Shown here in pieces: positions 34,243 to 42,985 of a stretch of DNA of 64,000 bases. This stretch comes from Streptomonospora nanhaiensis. GTDB taxonomy: Bacteria > Actinomycetota > Actinomycetes > Streptosporangiales > Streptosporangiaceae. Under the pieces are notes generated by a model. That model did not search any database, was not told the DNA's origin, and saw nothing but the letters and a program-made list of their open reading frames with translations. Position numbers and translations under genes: made by a program. How positions within the stretch are numbered: position 1 is the first letter of the stretch; each line of letters opens with the position of its first letter. Location of the stretch: assembly GCF_013410565.1 (NCBI RefSeq), contig NZ_JACCFO010000001.1:992001-1056000 (forward strand), written 5' to 3'.

Positions 34243-35430
34243 TCAGCCCTTCACGCACACGACCTGGCGCAGGTGGGCGACGACCTCCACCAGGTCGGTC
34301 TGGGCCTCGACCACGGCGCTGATGTCCTTGTAGGCGGCGGGGATCTCGTCGAGGACCCCGGCGTCCTTGCGGCACTCCACGCCCTTGGTCTGCTCCACGA
34401 GGTCGGCCTCGGTGAACCGCCGCTTGGCCTTGTTGCGGCTCATCCGGCGTCCGGCGCCGTGGGAGGCGGAGTTGAACGCGGCGGGGTTGCCCAGCCCGCG
34501 CACGATGTAGGTGCCGGTGGCCATGGAGCCCGGGATGATGCCGTAGTCGCCCGCTCCGGCGCGGATGGCGCCCTTGCGGGTCACCAGCACCCGCACACCG
34601 TCGTACTCCTCCTCGGCGACGTAGTTGTGGTGGCAGGAGATCCACTGCTCGAACCGCACGCCCGGCACGGTCGCGCGCAGCACGTCGCAGGCCAGGCCCA
34701 TCATGATGTCGCGGTTGCGGCGCGCGTACTCCTGCGCCCAGAACAGGTCGCGCCGGTAGTCGTCCATCTCGGGGGTGCCGGCGACGAACACCGCGAGGTC
34801 GCGGTCGGGGAGGTCCTGGTTGTGCGGCAGCCGCCGGGCGCGCTCGATGTGGTGCTCGGCCAGCTCCTTGCCGATGTTGCGCGACCCGGAGTGCAGGACC
34901 AGCCACACCTTCTGGTCGTCGTCCAGGCAGACCTCCAGGAAGTGGTTGCCCCCGCCCAGCGTGCCCAGCTGGCGGGCGGCGCGCTCGCGGCGGTCGTGCA
35001 CGGGCCGCGCCAGGGAGTCGAACCGGGCCCAGAAGTCGTCCCAGCCGGAGGTGCGCAGCCCGTGCACGCGGCGCGGGTCGACGGGGCGCTCGTGGGCGTG
35101 GTAGCCGACCGGGATGGCCGCCTCCAGGCGCGAGCGCAGCCGGGCGAGGTCGTCGGGCAGGTCGGCGGCGGTCAGGGTGGAGCGTACGGCGGTCATGCCG
35201 CAGCCGATGTCCACCCCGACGGCGGCGGGCGAGACGGCGTCGCGCATGGCGATCACCGATCCCACGGTGGCGCCCTTGCCGTAGTGGACGTCGGGCATGA
35301 CGGCCAGCCCGTGCACCCAGGGCAGGCGGGTGACGTTGCGCAGCTGGTCCATGGCGGCGGGCTCGACGGTGTCAGGGTCGGCCCACATGCGGATCGGAAC
35401 CCGCGCTCCGGGAACCTCGGTGTAGGGCAT
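34243..35430 (-). CDS. rtcB: RtcB RNA-splicing ligase
   Basis: A 395-residue GTP-dependent RNA ligase joining 2',3'-cyclic phosphate and 5'-OH ends. Motifs seen are MPDVHYGKGATVGSV, AVGVDIGCGMTAVRS with Mn-ligand Asp and Cys, GTLGGGNHFLEV, VLHSGSRNIGK, CHHNY and SASHGAGRRMSR, where His about 324 is the expected guanylylated residue. ATG 35430 follows GAGGAGG. No archease or RtcA gene is adjacent. The neighbouring NADAR gene gives an RNA-repair flavour to the locus. Confidence 0.95.
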   Translation of the reverse strand: MPYTEVPGARVPIRMWADPDTVEPAAMDQLRNVTRLPWVHGLAVMPDVHYGKGATVGSVIAMRDAVSPAAVGVDIGCGMTAVRSTLTAADLPDDLARLRSRLEAAIPVGYHAHERPVDPRRVHGLRTSGWDDFWARFDSLARPVHDRRERAARQLGTLGGGNHFLEVCLDDDQKVWLVLHSGSRNIGKELAEHHIERARRLPHNQDLPDRDLAVFVAGTPEMDDYRRDLFWAQEYARRNRDIMMGLACDVLRATVPGVRFEQWISCHHNYVAEEEYDGVRVLVTRKGAIRAGAGDYGIIPGSMATGTYIVRGLGNPAAFNSASHGAGRRMSRNKAKRRFTEADLVEQTKGVECRKDAGVLDEIPAAYKDISAVVEAQTDLVEVVAHLRQVVCVKG

Positions 35431-35777
35431 GGGGCCACCTCCTCGATGGAAAGCCGGTGCGGTGCGCGACCACCCCATGATCGCGCCCCCCTATGACGCC
35501 AGAGACGGCGCGGGCCGGGCAACCGGTTTTCCCGCCCGGAACAGCCGGGCCGGGCGCGGACGTCGGCGCCACGCGCGTTTTCTGGGCGGCGGTGGATCCG
35601 GCGGGCCGGCGGGTCTGGCCGGCGGCCGGCCTCGGGCGCGGCCGGCGCGCTTCCGCGGCAAAGGCCGGCCGCTGAGGGGGGTCCCGTGGGGACCGGGTGC
35701 GGCGCGGGGCCGCGGTGGCGCGCGCCCCCGGGGCGCGCTCCCCCCTGCGGGGAGACCGGGGACGGACGCGGGCGGGC
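35431..35777. other. GC-rich gap between moaA and rtcB
   Basis: 347 bp between two same-strand genes. It contains a tight inverted repeat at 35720-35738 (GCGCGCCCC-C-GGGGCGCGC), possibly part of a moaA terminator. No coding frame or RNA was recognised. Confidence 0.35.
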
Positions 35778-36767
35778 TCAGCCGCCGATGGCCGACATCG
35801 GGCGGGACGGTTGGAGGAAGCTGGGGTCGTTGATCCCGTGGCCGGGCAGCTTGGCGGCCACGGCGGCGCGCCAGCGGTCGGCGATCTCCTCGTCGGTGCC
35901 GCCGCCGCGCAGCAGGGGCCGCAGGTCGGACTCCTCGCGGGCGAACAGGCAGTTGCGGATCTGGCCGTCGGCCGTCAGCCGCACGCGGTCGCAGGCCCCG
36001 CAGAAGGGCCGGGTGACCGAGCCGATGATGCCGACGGTGGCCGGGCCGCCGTCGACGTGGAACAGTTCGGCCGGGGCGCTGCCGCGCGTGTCGGCGTCGG
36101 CGGGCGCCAGGTCGAAGTGGACGCCGAGCCGGTCCAGGATCTCGTCGGCGGTGACCATGGTGTCGCGGCGCCAGCCGTGCTGGGCGTCCAGCGGCATCTG
36201 CTCGATGAAGCGCAGTTCGTAGCCGTGGTCCAGGCAGAAGCGCAGCAGGTCGGGGGCGTCGTCGTCGTTGACGCCGCGCATGAGCACGCTGTTGACCTTG
36301 ACCGGGGTGAGCCCGGCCGCGGCCGCGGCCGCCATGCCGTCGAGGACGTCGTGCAGTCGGCGGCGGCGGGCGAGTTTCTCGAAGACGTCGGGGCGCAGGG
36401 TGTCGAGGGAGACGTTGACCCGGTCCAGGCCGGCCTCGGCCAGCGCGGCGGCCGTGCGGGCCAGGCCGATGCCGTTGGTGGTCAGGGCGGTGTGGGGGCG
36501 GGGGCGCAGGGCGGTGGTGGCGGCGACGATGCCGACCAGGCCGCGGCGCAGGAGGGGTTCGCCGCCGGTGAAGCGGACCTCCTCGATGCCCAGCCGGGTC
36601 ACGCCGATGCCGATGAGGCGGATGAGTTCGTCGTCGGTCAGGAGGTCGTCCTTGGGCAGCCACTCCAGGCCCTCGGGGGGCATGCAGTAGGTGCAGCGGA
36701 GGTTGCAGCGGTCGGTGAGCGAGACTCGTAGGTCGGTGGCGACTCTGCCGTAGGAATCGGCCAGCAT
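35778..36767 (-). CDS. moaA: GTP 3',8-cyclase, radical SAM
   Basis: A 329-residue enzyme for the first step of molybdenum cofactor synthesis. The radical SAM cluster motif is C21-x3-C25-x2-C28 (RCNLRCTYC). FTGGEPLLR is the GGE motif, NVSLDTL follows, and the second cluster lies in FCGACDRVRLTADGQIRNC. The chain ends in the functional GG (SAIGG). ATG 36767 follows GAGAGGTG. No moaC or moaE is nearby. Confidence 0.96.
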   Translation of the reverse strand: MLADSYGRVATDLRVSLTDRCNLRCTYCMPPEGLEWLPKDDLLTDDELIRLIGIGVTRLGIEEVRFTGGEPLLRRGLVGIVAATTALRPRPHTALTTNGIGLARTAAALAEAGLDRVNVSLDTLRPDVFEKLARRRRLHDVLDGMAAAAAAGLTPVKVNSVLMRGVNDDDAPDLLRFCLDHGYELRFIEQMPLDAQHGWRRDTMVTADEILDRLGVHFDLAPADADTRGSAPAELFHVDGGPATVGIIGSVTRPFCGACDRVRLTADGQIRNCLFAREESDLRPLLRGGGTDEEIADRWRAAVAAKLPGHGINDPSFLQPSRPMSAIGG

Positions 36768-37134
36768 GGGGCGTCACCTCTCAGATTCGTTGGCTGCCGG
36801 AGTGCGGCAGGTGCGGATGCGTCGGTGGTGACGTCACCTGACTCATGCCCGCAGCGCCCCCAGCCTAAAAGATGCCTCCTTCGCACCTTCTGGTGAACCC
36901 TGAGCGAAAGCGGACGATTGTCGCGTTCGTCGATTTCGCGTGTTCCGTCCGGCTGGTCAGACCCCCGGCTTCCCCGCCGGGGCCGGACCGAACCCGCCCG
37001 CGCTGACCGGAACCGGCCCGCCACCCAAACCCGCCCGGCGCGTCGCCGGGGCCGGCGGCCGGGCCTCCGCCCGGCGCGCGGGCGCCGCGGTGCCCGGCGG
37101 GTATCCCGCCCCGCCGCGGGGCATAGGTCAGGCC
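36768..37134. other. divergent intergenic region moaA-khtT
   Basis: 367 bp with both promoters. The moaA side is AT-richer around 36860-36940. I found no molybdenum-cofactor riboswitch-like fold. The palindrome at 36827-36838 is listed separately. Confidence 0.35.
36827..36838. promoter_or_regulatory. palindrome GGTGACGTCACC upstream of moaA
   Basis: A perfect 12-bp inverted repeat centred about 65 bp before the moaA start, in the non-coding gap. It is a candidate operator; no binding protein is identifiable. Confidence 0.35.
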
Positions 37135-37614
37135 ATGGAGGTCACCGAGGTCCTGCTGCCCGGCGTGGGCATCCGCTACGAGTTCACCACATCGCGCGGC
37201 GCGCGCATCGGGGTCGTGGCGCGCCGCAACGGCGACACCGAACTGCTCAGCTACAGCGGCGGCGACCCCGACACCCCCCGCCACCTGCTGCACCTCAGCC
37301 GCGAGGAGGCCGAGACCGTCGCGGAGATCCTGGGCGCGCCGCGCATCGCCGAGCGCTTCGCCGACCTCACCCGCGAGGTCCCCGGACTGGTCTCGGGCCA
37401 GATCGAGGTCGGCCCCCGCTCGCCCTACCGCGACCGGGCGCTGGGCGACACCCGCGCGCGCACCCGCACCGGGGCCTCAATCGTGGCCATCGTGCGCGGC
37501 GACCACGTGATCGCCTCGCCCACGCCCGCCCAGCTCCTGCGCGCCGGCGACGTGCTCGTGGTGGTGGGAACGGCCGAGGGCATCGCGGGCGTCGAGTCCA
37601 TCATCGGCGCCTAG
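37135..37614 (+). CDS. KhtT-like TrkA-C regulatory subunit of a cation/proton antiporter
   Basis: A 159-residue protein. The N-terminal region (MEVTEVLLPGVGIRYEFTTS) is the KhtT-type domain. The C-terminal half is a TrkA-C domain (TGASIVAIVRGDHVIASPTP, LRAGDVLVVVGTAEG). In Bacillus KhtT controls the KhtU K+/H+ antiporter in response to c-di-AMP. The antiporter gene follows after 9 bp but is broken, so the subunit may lack a functional partner. Confidence 0.85.
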   Translation: MEVTEVLLPGVGIRYEFTTSRGARIGVVARRNGDTELLSYSGGDPDTPRHLLHLSREEAETVAEILGAPRIAERFADLTREVPGLVSGQIEVGPRSPYRDRALGDTRARTRTGASIVAIVRGDHVIASPTPAQLLRAGDVLVVVGTAEGIAGVESIIGA

Positions 37615-37623
37615 CCCAGCGCC

Positions 37624-38525
37624 ATGGAGGTCTCCGTCGCCCTGTTCGTGGAACTCGGCGCCGTCCTCGTGGTCCTGAGCGTCGCCTCGGCTGCGGCCCG
37701 GCGCCTCGGGCTCTCCCCCGTCCCGCTCTACCTGCTGGCCGGCCTGGCCCTGGGCGAGGGCGGCGTGGCGCCGGTCCCGGCCGCCGGCGACTTCATCGGC
37801 ACGGGCGCGGCCATCGGCATGGTGCTGCTGCTGTTGCTGCTCGGCCTGGAGTTCTCCCCTCGGGAGTTCACCCAGAGCCTGCGCCTGCACCTGCCCTCCT
37901 CGGCGCTGGACGCCGTGCTCAACGCGGCCCCCGGCGCGCTGGCCGGGTGGCTCATGGGCCTGGACTGGCGCGGCGCCCTGGCGCTTGCCGGGATCACCTG
38001 GATCTCCTCCTCGGGCATCATCGCGCGGCTGCTCACCGACCTGGGCCGGCTGGGCAACCGCGAGACCCCTCGGTGCTGTCGGTGCTGGTGATGGAGGACA
38101 TCGCCATGGCGGTGTACCTGCCGCTGCTGGGGGCCGCGCTGGTCGGCAGCTCCGCGGGGCGCACCCTGGTGGCGCTGGCCACCGCCCTGGGCGCGGTCGC
38201 GCTCGCGCTGTTCGCCTCCCACCGGCTGCGCGACCCGCTGAACCGGCTGCTGGACACCGCCGACTCCGAGCAGTTCCTGCTGCGCGTCCTGGGGCTGGCC
38301 CTGCTGGTGGCCGGCGCCGCCGAGGCCGCCCACGCCTCGGCGGCGGTGGGCGCGTTCTTGGTGGGCCTGGCGCTCAGCGGCCAGCTCGCCGAGCGCGCGC
38401 GGCTGGCCGTGGAACCCCTGCGCGACCTGTTCTCGCTGGTGTTCTTCCTGGCCATCGGCCTGACGATCGACCCGCGCGACCTGCTGCCCGTGCTCCCGGC
38501 CGCCGCGGCGCGGTGGGCCGCGTAG
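37624..38525 (+). pseudogene. KhtU/KefB-type cation/proton antiporter, frameshifted and C-terminally truncated
   Basis: The first frame (37624 to about 38066) encodes about 147 residues of a CPA2 antiporter (LGLSPVPLYLLAGLALGEGG, LLLGLEFSPREF, ALAGITWISSSGIIARLLTD). At CGAGACCCCT (38064-38073) it shifts: the conserved NRETPSVLSVLVMEDIAMA continues only in another frame, as if one C was lost from a C-run. The second frame carries on through VGAFLVGLALSGQLAE and LVFFLAIGLTIDPRDLLP and stops at 38525. The usual last two to three spans (roughly 80-90 residues) are missing. The frameshift could be a sequencing error; the missing C-terminus could not. Confidence 0.8.
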
Positions 38526-38567
38526 TCTGCCCGGAACGACGTCGTCGGCGATAGGGAGGAGTCGCAG

Positions 38568-39395
38568 GTGGTCAGCACGCGGGAATGGGAGCTGCCCGGA
38601 GGCCCCGGAGGCGGCGGGCGGCTGGCCGCGCGGGCGTGGGCGCCCGAGCGCGGGGAGCCGGACTGGCTGGCGGTGCTGGTGCACGGCTACGGCGAGCACA
38701 TCGGGCGCTACACCCACGTGGCCGAGGCGCTGTGCGCCGGCGGCGCGGCGGTCTACGGGCTGGACCACCGCGGGCACGGCCGGTCCTCGGGCGAGCGCGT
38801 GCTGATCGAGGACTTCGCCGACGTGGTCGAGGACGTGCACCGCGTGGTGACCCAGGCGCGCACCGCCTACCGCACGCTGCCGCTGGTGCTCGTCGGCCAC
38901 TCCATGGGCGGGCTGATCGCCGCCCGCTACGCCCAGCTGCACGGCGCCGGCCTCGCCGGCCTGGTGCTGTCGGGCCCGGTCCTGGGCCGCTGGACCTCCG
39001 CGCAGGACCTGCTGGCCGCGGCCGAGATCCCCGACACCCCCATCGACACCGGCACCCTCTCGCGCGACCCCGAGGTGGGCCGCGCCTACGCCGCCGACGA
39101 GCTGGTCTGGCACGGCCCGTTCAAGCGCCCCACCCTCCGGGCCGTCGACACCGAACTGCGGCGCGTCACCGAGCACGGCCGCCTGGACGGCACGCCGCTG
39201 CTGTGGGTGCACGGCTCCGACGACCGGCTCGTCCCGCTCTCCGACACCCGCGTGGGCATCGAGGCGTTCGCCGGCGAGGACGTGACCGCGCGGATCTTCC
39301 CCGGCGCCCGGCACGAGGTGTTCAACGAGACCAACCGCGACGAGGTGCTGGCCGAGGTCGTGCGGTTCGCGCGGCGGTGCGCGGGCCTGGGCTGA
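38568..39395 (+). CDS. monoacylglycerol lipase-like alpha/beta hydrolase
   Basis: A 275-residue serine hydrolase. LVHGYGEHIGRYTHVAEAL is the HGxGEH signature of monoglyceride lipases and YGLDHRGHGRSSG follows. The nucleophile elbow is GHSMGG, the acid is in HGSDDRLVP and the histidine in PGARHEVFNE. GTG 38568 follows GGGAGGA. It probably hydrolyses monoacylglycerols or similar esters, and it faces the acyl-CoA synthetase gene convergently, a plausible lipid-use pairing. Confidence 0.9.
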   Translation: MVSTREWELPGGPGGGGRLAARAWAPERGEPDWLAVLVHGYGEHIGRYTHVAEALCAGGAAVYGLDHRGHGRSSGERVLIEDFADVVEDVHRVVTQARTAYRTLPLVLVGHSMGGLIAARYAQLHGAGLAGLVLSGPVLGRWTSAQDLLAAAEIPDTPIDTGTLSRDPEVGRAYAADELVWHGPFKRPTLRAVDTELRRVTEHGRLDGTPLLWVHGSDDRLVPLSDTRVGIEAFAGEDVTARIFPGARHEVFNETNRDEVLAEVVRFARRCAGLG

Positions 39396-39418
39396 CCCGC
39401 CGACACCGTACCCGCCTC

Positions 39419-39464
39419 CGCGCCCCGGGCACCGGCCCGCGGCCGGGCCGGTGCCCGGGGCGCG
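39419..39464. terminator. bidirectional hairpin
   Basis: A perfect 20-bp stem with a 6-base loop (GCGGCC) lies between the converging lipase and acyl-CoA synthetase genes. Confidence 0.7.
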
Positions 39465-39472
39465 GGCCGCCC

Positions 39473-41350
39473 TCAGCCCTGCTCGTAGAGGGCGGAGATC
39501 GCCTCGGCGTACTTGCGCTGGATCACCCGGCGCTTCATCTTCATCGAGGGGGTCAGCTCCTCGCCCTCCACCGTCCACTCCTCCGCAAGCAGCCGCCACC
39601 GCTTGACCTGCTGGACGCGGGCCAGGCGGGCGTTGGCGGCGACCACCGCCGTCTCCACCTCGGCCAGCACCTTGGGGTGCTCCGCCAGCTCGGCGAGCCC
39701 GGCCGCGTCGATGCCGTGGGCGGCCGCCCACGCGGGCGCCACGTCGGGGTCCAGCGTCAGCAGCGCCACCGGGTAGGGGCGGCGGTCGGCGTAGGCCAGG
39801 GCCTGCCCGATGAGCGGGTGCTCCTTGAGCCGGTTCTCGATGACCGCGGGCGGGATGTTCTCGCCCCCGGCCGTGATGATCAGCTCCTTCTTGCGGTCCA
39901 CGACGTAGAGGAACCCGTCGTCGTCCAGCCGCCCGATGTCGCCGGTGTGCAGCCAGCCCTCGGCGTCGATGAGCGCGGCGGTCTCGTCGGGGCGGTTGAG
40001 GTAGCCGGCGGTGTTGACGGGGCCGCGCACCAGGATCTCGCCGTCGGGCGCCAGCGCGATCTCCATGCCGTCGGAGGGGCGGCCCACGCTGCCGAAGCGG
40101 TAGGCGGTGGGCCGGTTGACGGTGACCGCGCCGCAGTTCTCGGTCATGCCGTAGATGTCGCGCAGCAGGACACCCAGCCCGGAGAAGAAGCGCAGGGTCT
40201 CCTCGGGCATCGGCGCGGCGGCTGTGGTGAAGGCCGTGCAGCGGTCCAGCCCGACCAGCGCGCGGACGGGCCGCAGCACCCCCTCGTCGACCTCGGCGAA
40301 GCGCCGCTCCAGCTCCCGGCCGCGGGTGCGGCCGTACTGTCCGGCCTCCAGGTAGGCCCGCGCGACCTCGGCGGCCTCCTCGACGGCGGCGCGCCGCTCG
40401 GCGGGGGCCGCCGCCAGCGCGGCGGTGAGCCCCGCCTGCAGCTTCTCCCACACGCGCGGCACCCCGAACAGCCCGTGCGGGCGCACCAGCGGCAGGTAGG
40501 CGCCCAGCTGCCGGGGGTCGGGGCAGAAGTGCAGGTGCCCGGCGATGCGGATGGGCAGGTAGGCGCTGAGCACCCGCTCGGCGATGTGGGCCATGGGCAG
40601 GTAGGACACCGAGCAGCCGCCGAAGGGCAGGTCGTTGGCGCGCAGCGTGATGGTGACCTGGTACAGCACCTGGCGGTGGGACTCCGGTACGCCCTTGGGC
40701 GCGCCGGTGGTGCCGGAGGTGTAGAGCAGGGTGGCGCTGTCCTGGGGGCGCACCGCGGCCGCGCGCCCGCGCACGGGGCCGGGGTCGGCGGCGTGCGCGC
40801 CGCGCCCGGCCCGCACGAACTCCGCCCAGCTCACGAAGCGGGGGCCGGCGCCGCCGCCGGAGCTCGGCACCGCGCCGGCGTCGAGCAGCACCACGGTGCG
40901 CAGGCCGGGCAGCCGCTCCAGGGCCGCCGCCCAGCGCTCCAGTTCGGCGGCGCCCTCCAGCACGGCGACCGCCGCGCCGCAGTCGCCGGCGACGAACTCC
41001 ACCTGCTCGGGCGCCAGCGTGGGGTAGACGGTGAACGGCACCCCTCCGGCGTGCACCGCGCCCAGGTCGGCGACGAGGTGCTCGGGGCGGTTGCCGAGCA
41101 TGAGCGCCACCACCTCGCCCGGGGCCAGCCCGTGGACGACGAACGCGGCGGCCGCCTCCAGCACGGCGAGGCGGTACTCGGCCCAGGTCAGCGTGGCCCA
41201 CTCCCCGTCGGCGGTGCCGGAGGGGCGCCAGGACAGCGCGGGCATGTCGCCGTGCCGCTCGGCGGTGTCGCGGAGCCAGTCCACGAGGGTCAGTCCGCTG
41301 ATCTCGTCCTCGACGTCCCGCCGGACGCGCAGGGTCTCGCTGGGGTCCAT
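39473..41350 (-). CDS. long-chain fatty-acid-CoA ligase (FadD15-like)
   Basis: A 625-residue adenylate-forming enzyme. It has the P-loop LLYTSGTTGAPKGVPESH, the A5 motif RDIYGMTENCG, the A7 motif WLHTGDIGRLDDDGFLYVVD and the A8 region RKKELIITAGGENIPP, with the C-terminal lysine segment LTPSMKMKRRVIQRKY. It activates fatty acids as CoA thioesters at the membrane. ATG 41350 follows GGGAGCGG. The length and motifs fit the AMP-dependent long-chain (FadD15/FAA) class. Confidence 0.93.
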   Translation of the reverse strand: MDPSETLRVRRDVEDEISGLTLVDWLRDTAERHGDMPALSWRPSGTADGEWATLTWAEYRLAVLEAAAAFVVHGLAPGEVVALMLGNRPEHLVADLGAVHAGGVPFTVYPTLAPEQVEFVAGDCGAAVAVLEGAAELERWAAALERLPGLRTVVLLDAGAVPSSGGGAGPRFVSWAEFVRAGRGAHAADPGPVRGRAAAVRPQDSATLLYTSGTTGAPKGVPESHRQVLYQVTITLRANDLPFGGCSVSYLPMAHIAERVLSAYLPIRIAGHLHFCPDPRQLGAYLPLVRPHGLFGVPRVWEKLQAGLTAALAAAPAERRAAVEEAAEVARAYLEAGQYGRTRGRELERRFAEVDEGVLRPVRALVGLDRCTAFTTAAAPMPEETLRFFSGLGVLLRDIYGMTENCGAVTVNRPTAYRFGSVGRPSDGMEIALAPDGEILVRGPVNTAGYLNRPDETAALIDAEGWLHTGDIGRLDDDGFLYVVDRKKELIITAGGENIPPAVIENRLKEHPLIGQALAYADRRPYPVALLTLDPDVAPAWAAAHGIDAAGLAELAEHPKVLAEVETAVVAANARLARVQQVKRWRLLAEEWTVEGEELTPSMKMKRRVIQRKYAEAISALYEQG

Positions 41351-41491
41351 CGCCGCTCCCGTGTGTTCCACATCACGCCGCCTGGCGCAATCGGACCACG
41401 GCCCGCCCACGCCCGCAAGCACCGCGCGGGGCACGGTTTCGACGCGGCGCGGGGCGGTGGGACGGCGGCTCCGCCAGCGGGGGCCGCCGTA

Positions 41492-42916
41492 CTAGACGTA
41501 GAGGTCGTGGCGCGGGGCGCCGGGACGGGCCGCGGTCTCGGCCCACGCCCGCGCCAGCCGCTCCACCCCGTCGGCCAGGACCTCGGGCGGGAGGGTGTAG
41601 GACAGCCGCACGTAGTGCTCCAGCGTGCCGTCGGCGCCGAACAGCGGCCCGGGCGCGAGGTGCACGCCGTGGCGGGCGCCGGCCTCGCGCAGCGCGGTGG
41701 CCGCCGGGCGCGGCAGGCCCGCCCACAGCACCAGGCCGCCGGAGGGGCGGGAGCAGCGCCACTCGGGGATGCGCTCGCGCAGCACCGCCACCAGGGCGTC
41801 GCGGTTGCGGGCGAGCTGCCGGCTGCGTTCGGCGCGCACCCGCAGCATGTCGGCGAACAGGTGGGTGACGGTGAGCTGGTCCATCAGCGAGCTGGAGAGG
41901 TCCACGCGCTGGCGGGCCGCCGCCAGCCGCTCCACCATCGGCGGGGTGGTGCGCACCCAGCCGATGCGCAGCCCGCCCCAGAACGTCTTGGCCACCGACC
42001 CCACGGTGTAGACCCGGCCGTCGGTGTCGTGCGCGGCGGTGGGGGCGGGCTGGTCGCCGGAGTCGATGGCGAGTTCGGCGACGCTTTCGTCCACGATGAG
42101 CGCGGCGTCGGCGCGGCGGGCCTCGGCGACCACGGCCGCGCGCTCCTCGTCGTCCATGAGGGCGCCGGTGGGGTTCTGGAAGTCGGGGATCAGGTAGGCC
42201 AGGCGGGGGCGGAACCGGCGGAACGCGTCGAGGACGTGGTCCATGTCCCAGCCCGAGGGCGTGACCCCGGCGGCGCGCACCTGGAGGCCGTGGCGGCGGG
42301 CGGCGTCCAGGGCGTGGGGGTAGCTGGGCGACTCCGCGAGCAGGGTGTCGCCGGGGTCGGCGAGCAGTCCCAGCAGCAGCGCCACGGCGTGCTGGGCGCC
42401 GTTGGTCACGCAGATCTGCTCGGGTGCCGTGGGCAGGCCGCGCTCGACGTAGCGCCGGGCGATGGCGTGGCGCAGTTCGGGCAGGCCGCGCGGGTTGTAG
42501 CCGATCCCGCCGACGTGGGCGGCGAGCTGGTCCACTGCCAGGCGGGCGGCCTGCTGGAGGCCGTCGATGGCCGCGGGCGCGGCGATGCCCAAATCCACGT
42601 GCTCGGTGTGGGGCAGCAGCTGGCCGCCGCCCGGTCCGGAGTCGGGCAGCACGGTCCAGCTCCCGGCGCCCTGGCGGCTGTCGAGGTAGCCGTTCTCGCG
42701 CAGCCAGGCGTAGGCGGCGGTGACGGTGTTGCGGCTGACTCCCAGCGCCGCCGCGAGGTCGCGCTCGGCGGGCAGGCGGGTGTAGGTGGGCACCCGGCCG
42801 TCGAGCACGAGGCCGCTGATGGCGCGCGCCACTCCCAGGTAGTAGGGCCGCTCGCGCGCGGCGGCCCCGATGAGGCGGGCCAGTAGATGGCCATTGATCC
42901 GTCGTTCACCGACCAC
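41492..42916 (-). CDS. MocR-family regulator, YczR-like (GntR HTH fused to aminotransferase fold)
   Basis: A 474-residue fusion from GTG 42916. A winged helix (RLPAERDLAAALGVSRNTVT, AAYAWLRENGYLDSRQGAGS) is joined to a fold-type I aminotransferase domain with PDFQNPTGALMDDEER and the PLP-lysine region YTVGSVAKTFWGGLRIGWVR. The divergent yczE gene is the classical partner of YczR-type MocR regulators. The start is uncertain (GTG 42928 and GTG 42973 also possible). It probably binds its own promoter region and controls yczE. Confidence 0.9.
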   Translation of the reverse strand: MVGERRINGHLLARLIGAAARERPYYLGVARAISGLVLDGRVPTYTRLPAERDLAAALGVSRNTVTAAYAWLRENGYLDSRQGAGSWTVLPDSGPGGGQLLPHTEHVDLGIAAPAAIDGLQQAARLAVDQLAAHVGGIGYNPRGLPELRHAIARRYVERGLPTAPEQICVTNGAQHAVALLLGLLADPGDTLLAESPSYPHALDAARRHGLQVRAAGVTPSGWDMDHVLDAFRRFRPRLAYLIPDFQNPTGALMDDEERAAVVAEARRADAALIVDESVAELAIDSGDQPAPTAAHDTDGRVYTVGSVAKTFWGGLRIGWVRTTPPMVERLAAARQRVDLSSSLMDQLTVTHLFADMLRVRAERSRQLARNRDALVAVLRERIPEWRCSRPSGGLVLWAGLPRPAATALREAGARHGVHLAPGPLFGADGTLEHYVRLSYTLPPEVLADGVERLARAWAETAARPGAPRHDLYV

Positions 42917-42923
42917 GAAAGGT

Positions 42924-42985
42924 GCCACTTTCCCGAATTGGCGCTGTTCTCCGCCCAAGAAGCGGTCCAACATTACCCGAGTGGC
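42924..42985. promoter_or_regulatory. inverted AGTGGC pair between mocR and yczE
   Basis: GCCACT at 42924-42929 and AGTGGC at 42980-42985 form an inverted pair about 50 bp apart, each beside one of the divergent starts. The first lies inside the imperfect 14-bp palindrome AAAGGTGCCACTTT. MocR proteins commonly bind spaced repeats, so this is the likely target region. Confidence 0.35.

Noticed and set aside
36768-37134. Molybdenum-cofactor riboswitch upstream of moaA
   Set aside because: I could not find the multi-stem fold; only a short palindrome is present.
37728-42886. Very long open frames antisense to or out of phase with the KhtU, lipase, synthetase and MocR genes
   Set aside because: High GC keeps non-coding frames open. 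These translations are low-complexity Arg/Gly/Ala/Pro or Val/Gln/His-rich and contain no domain, while the opposite frames hold clear families.
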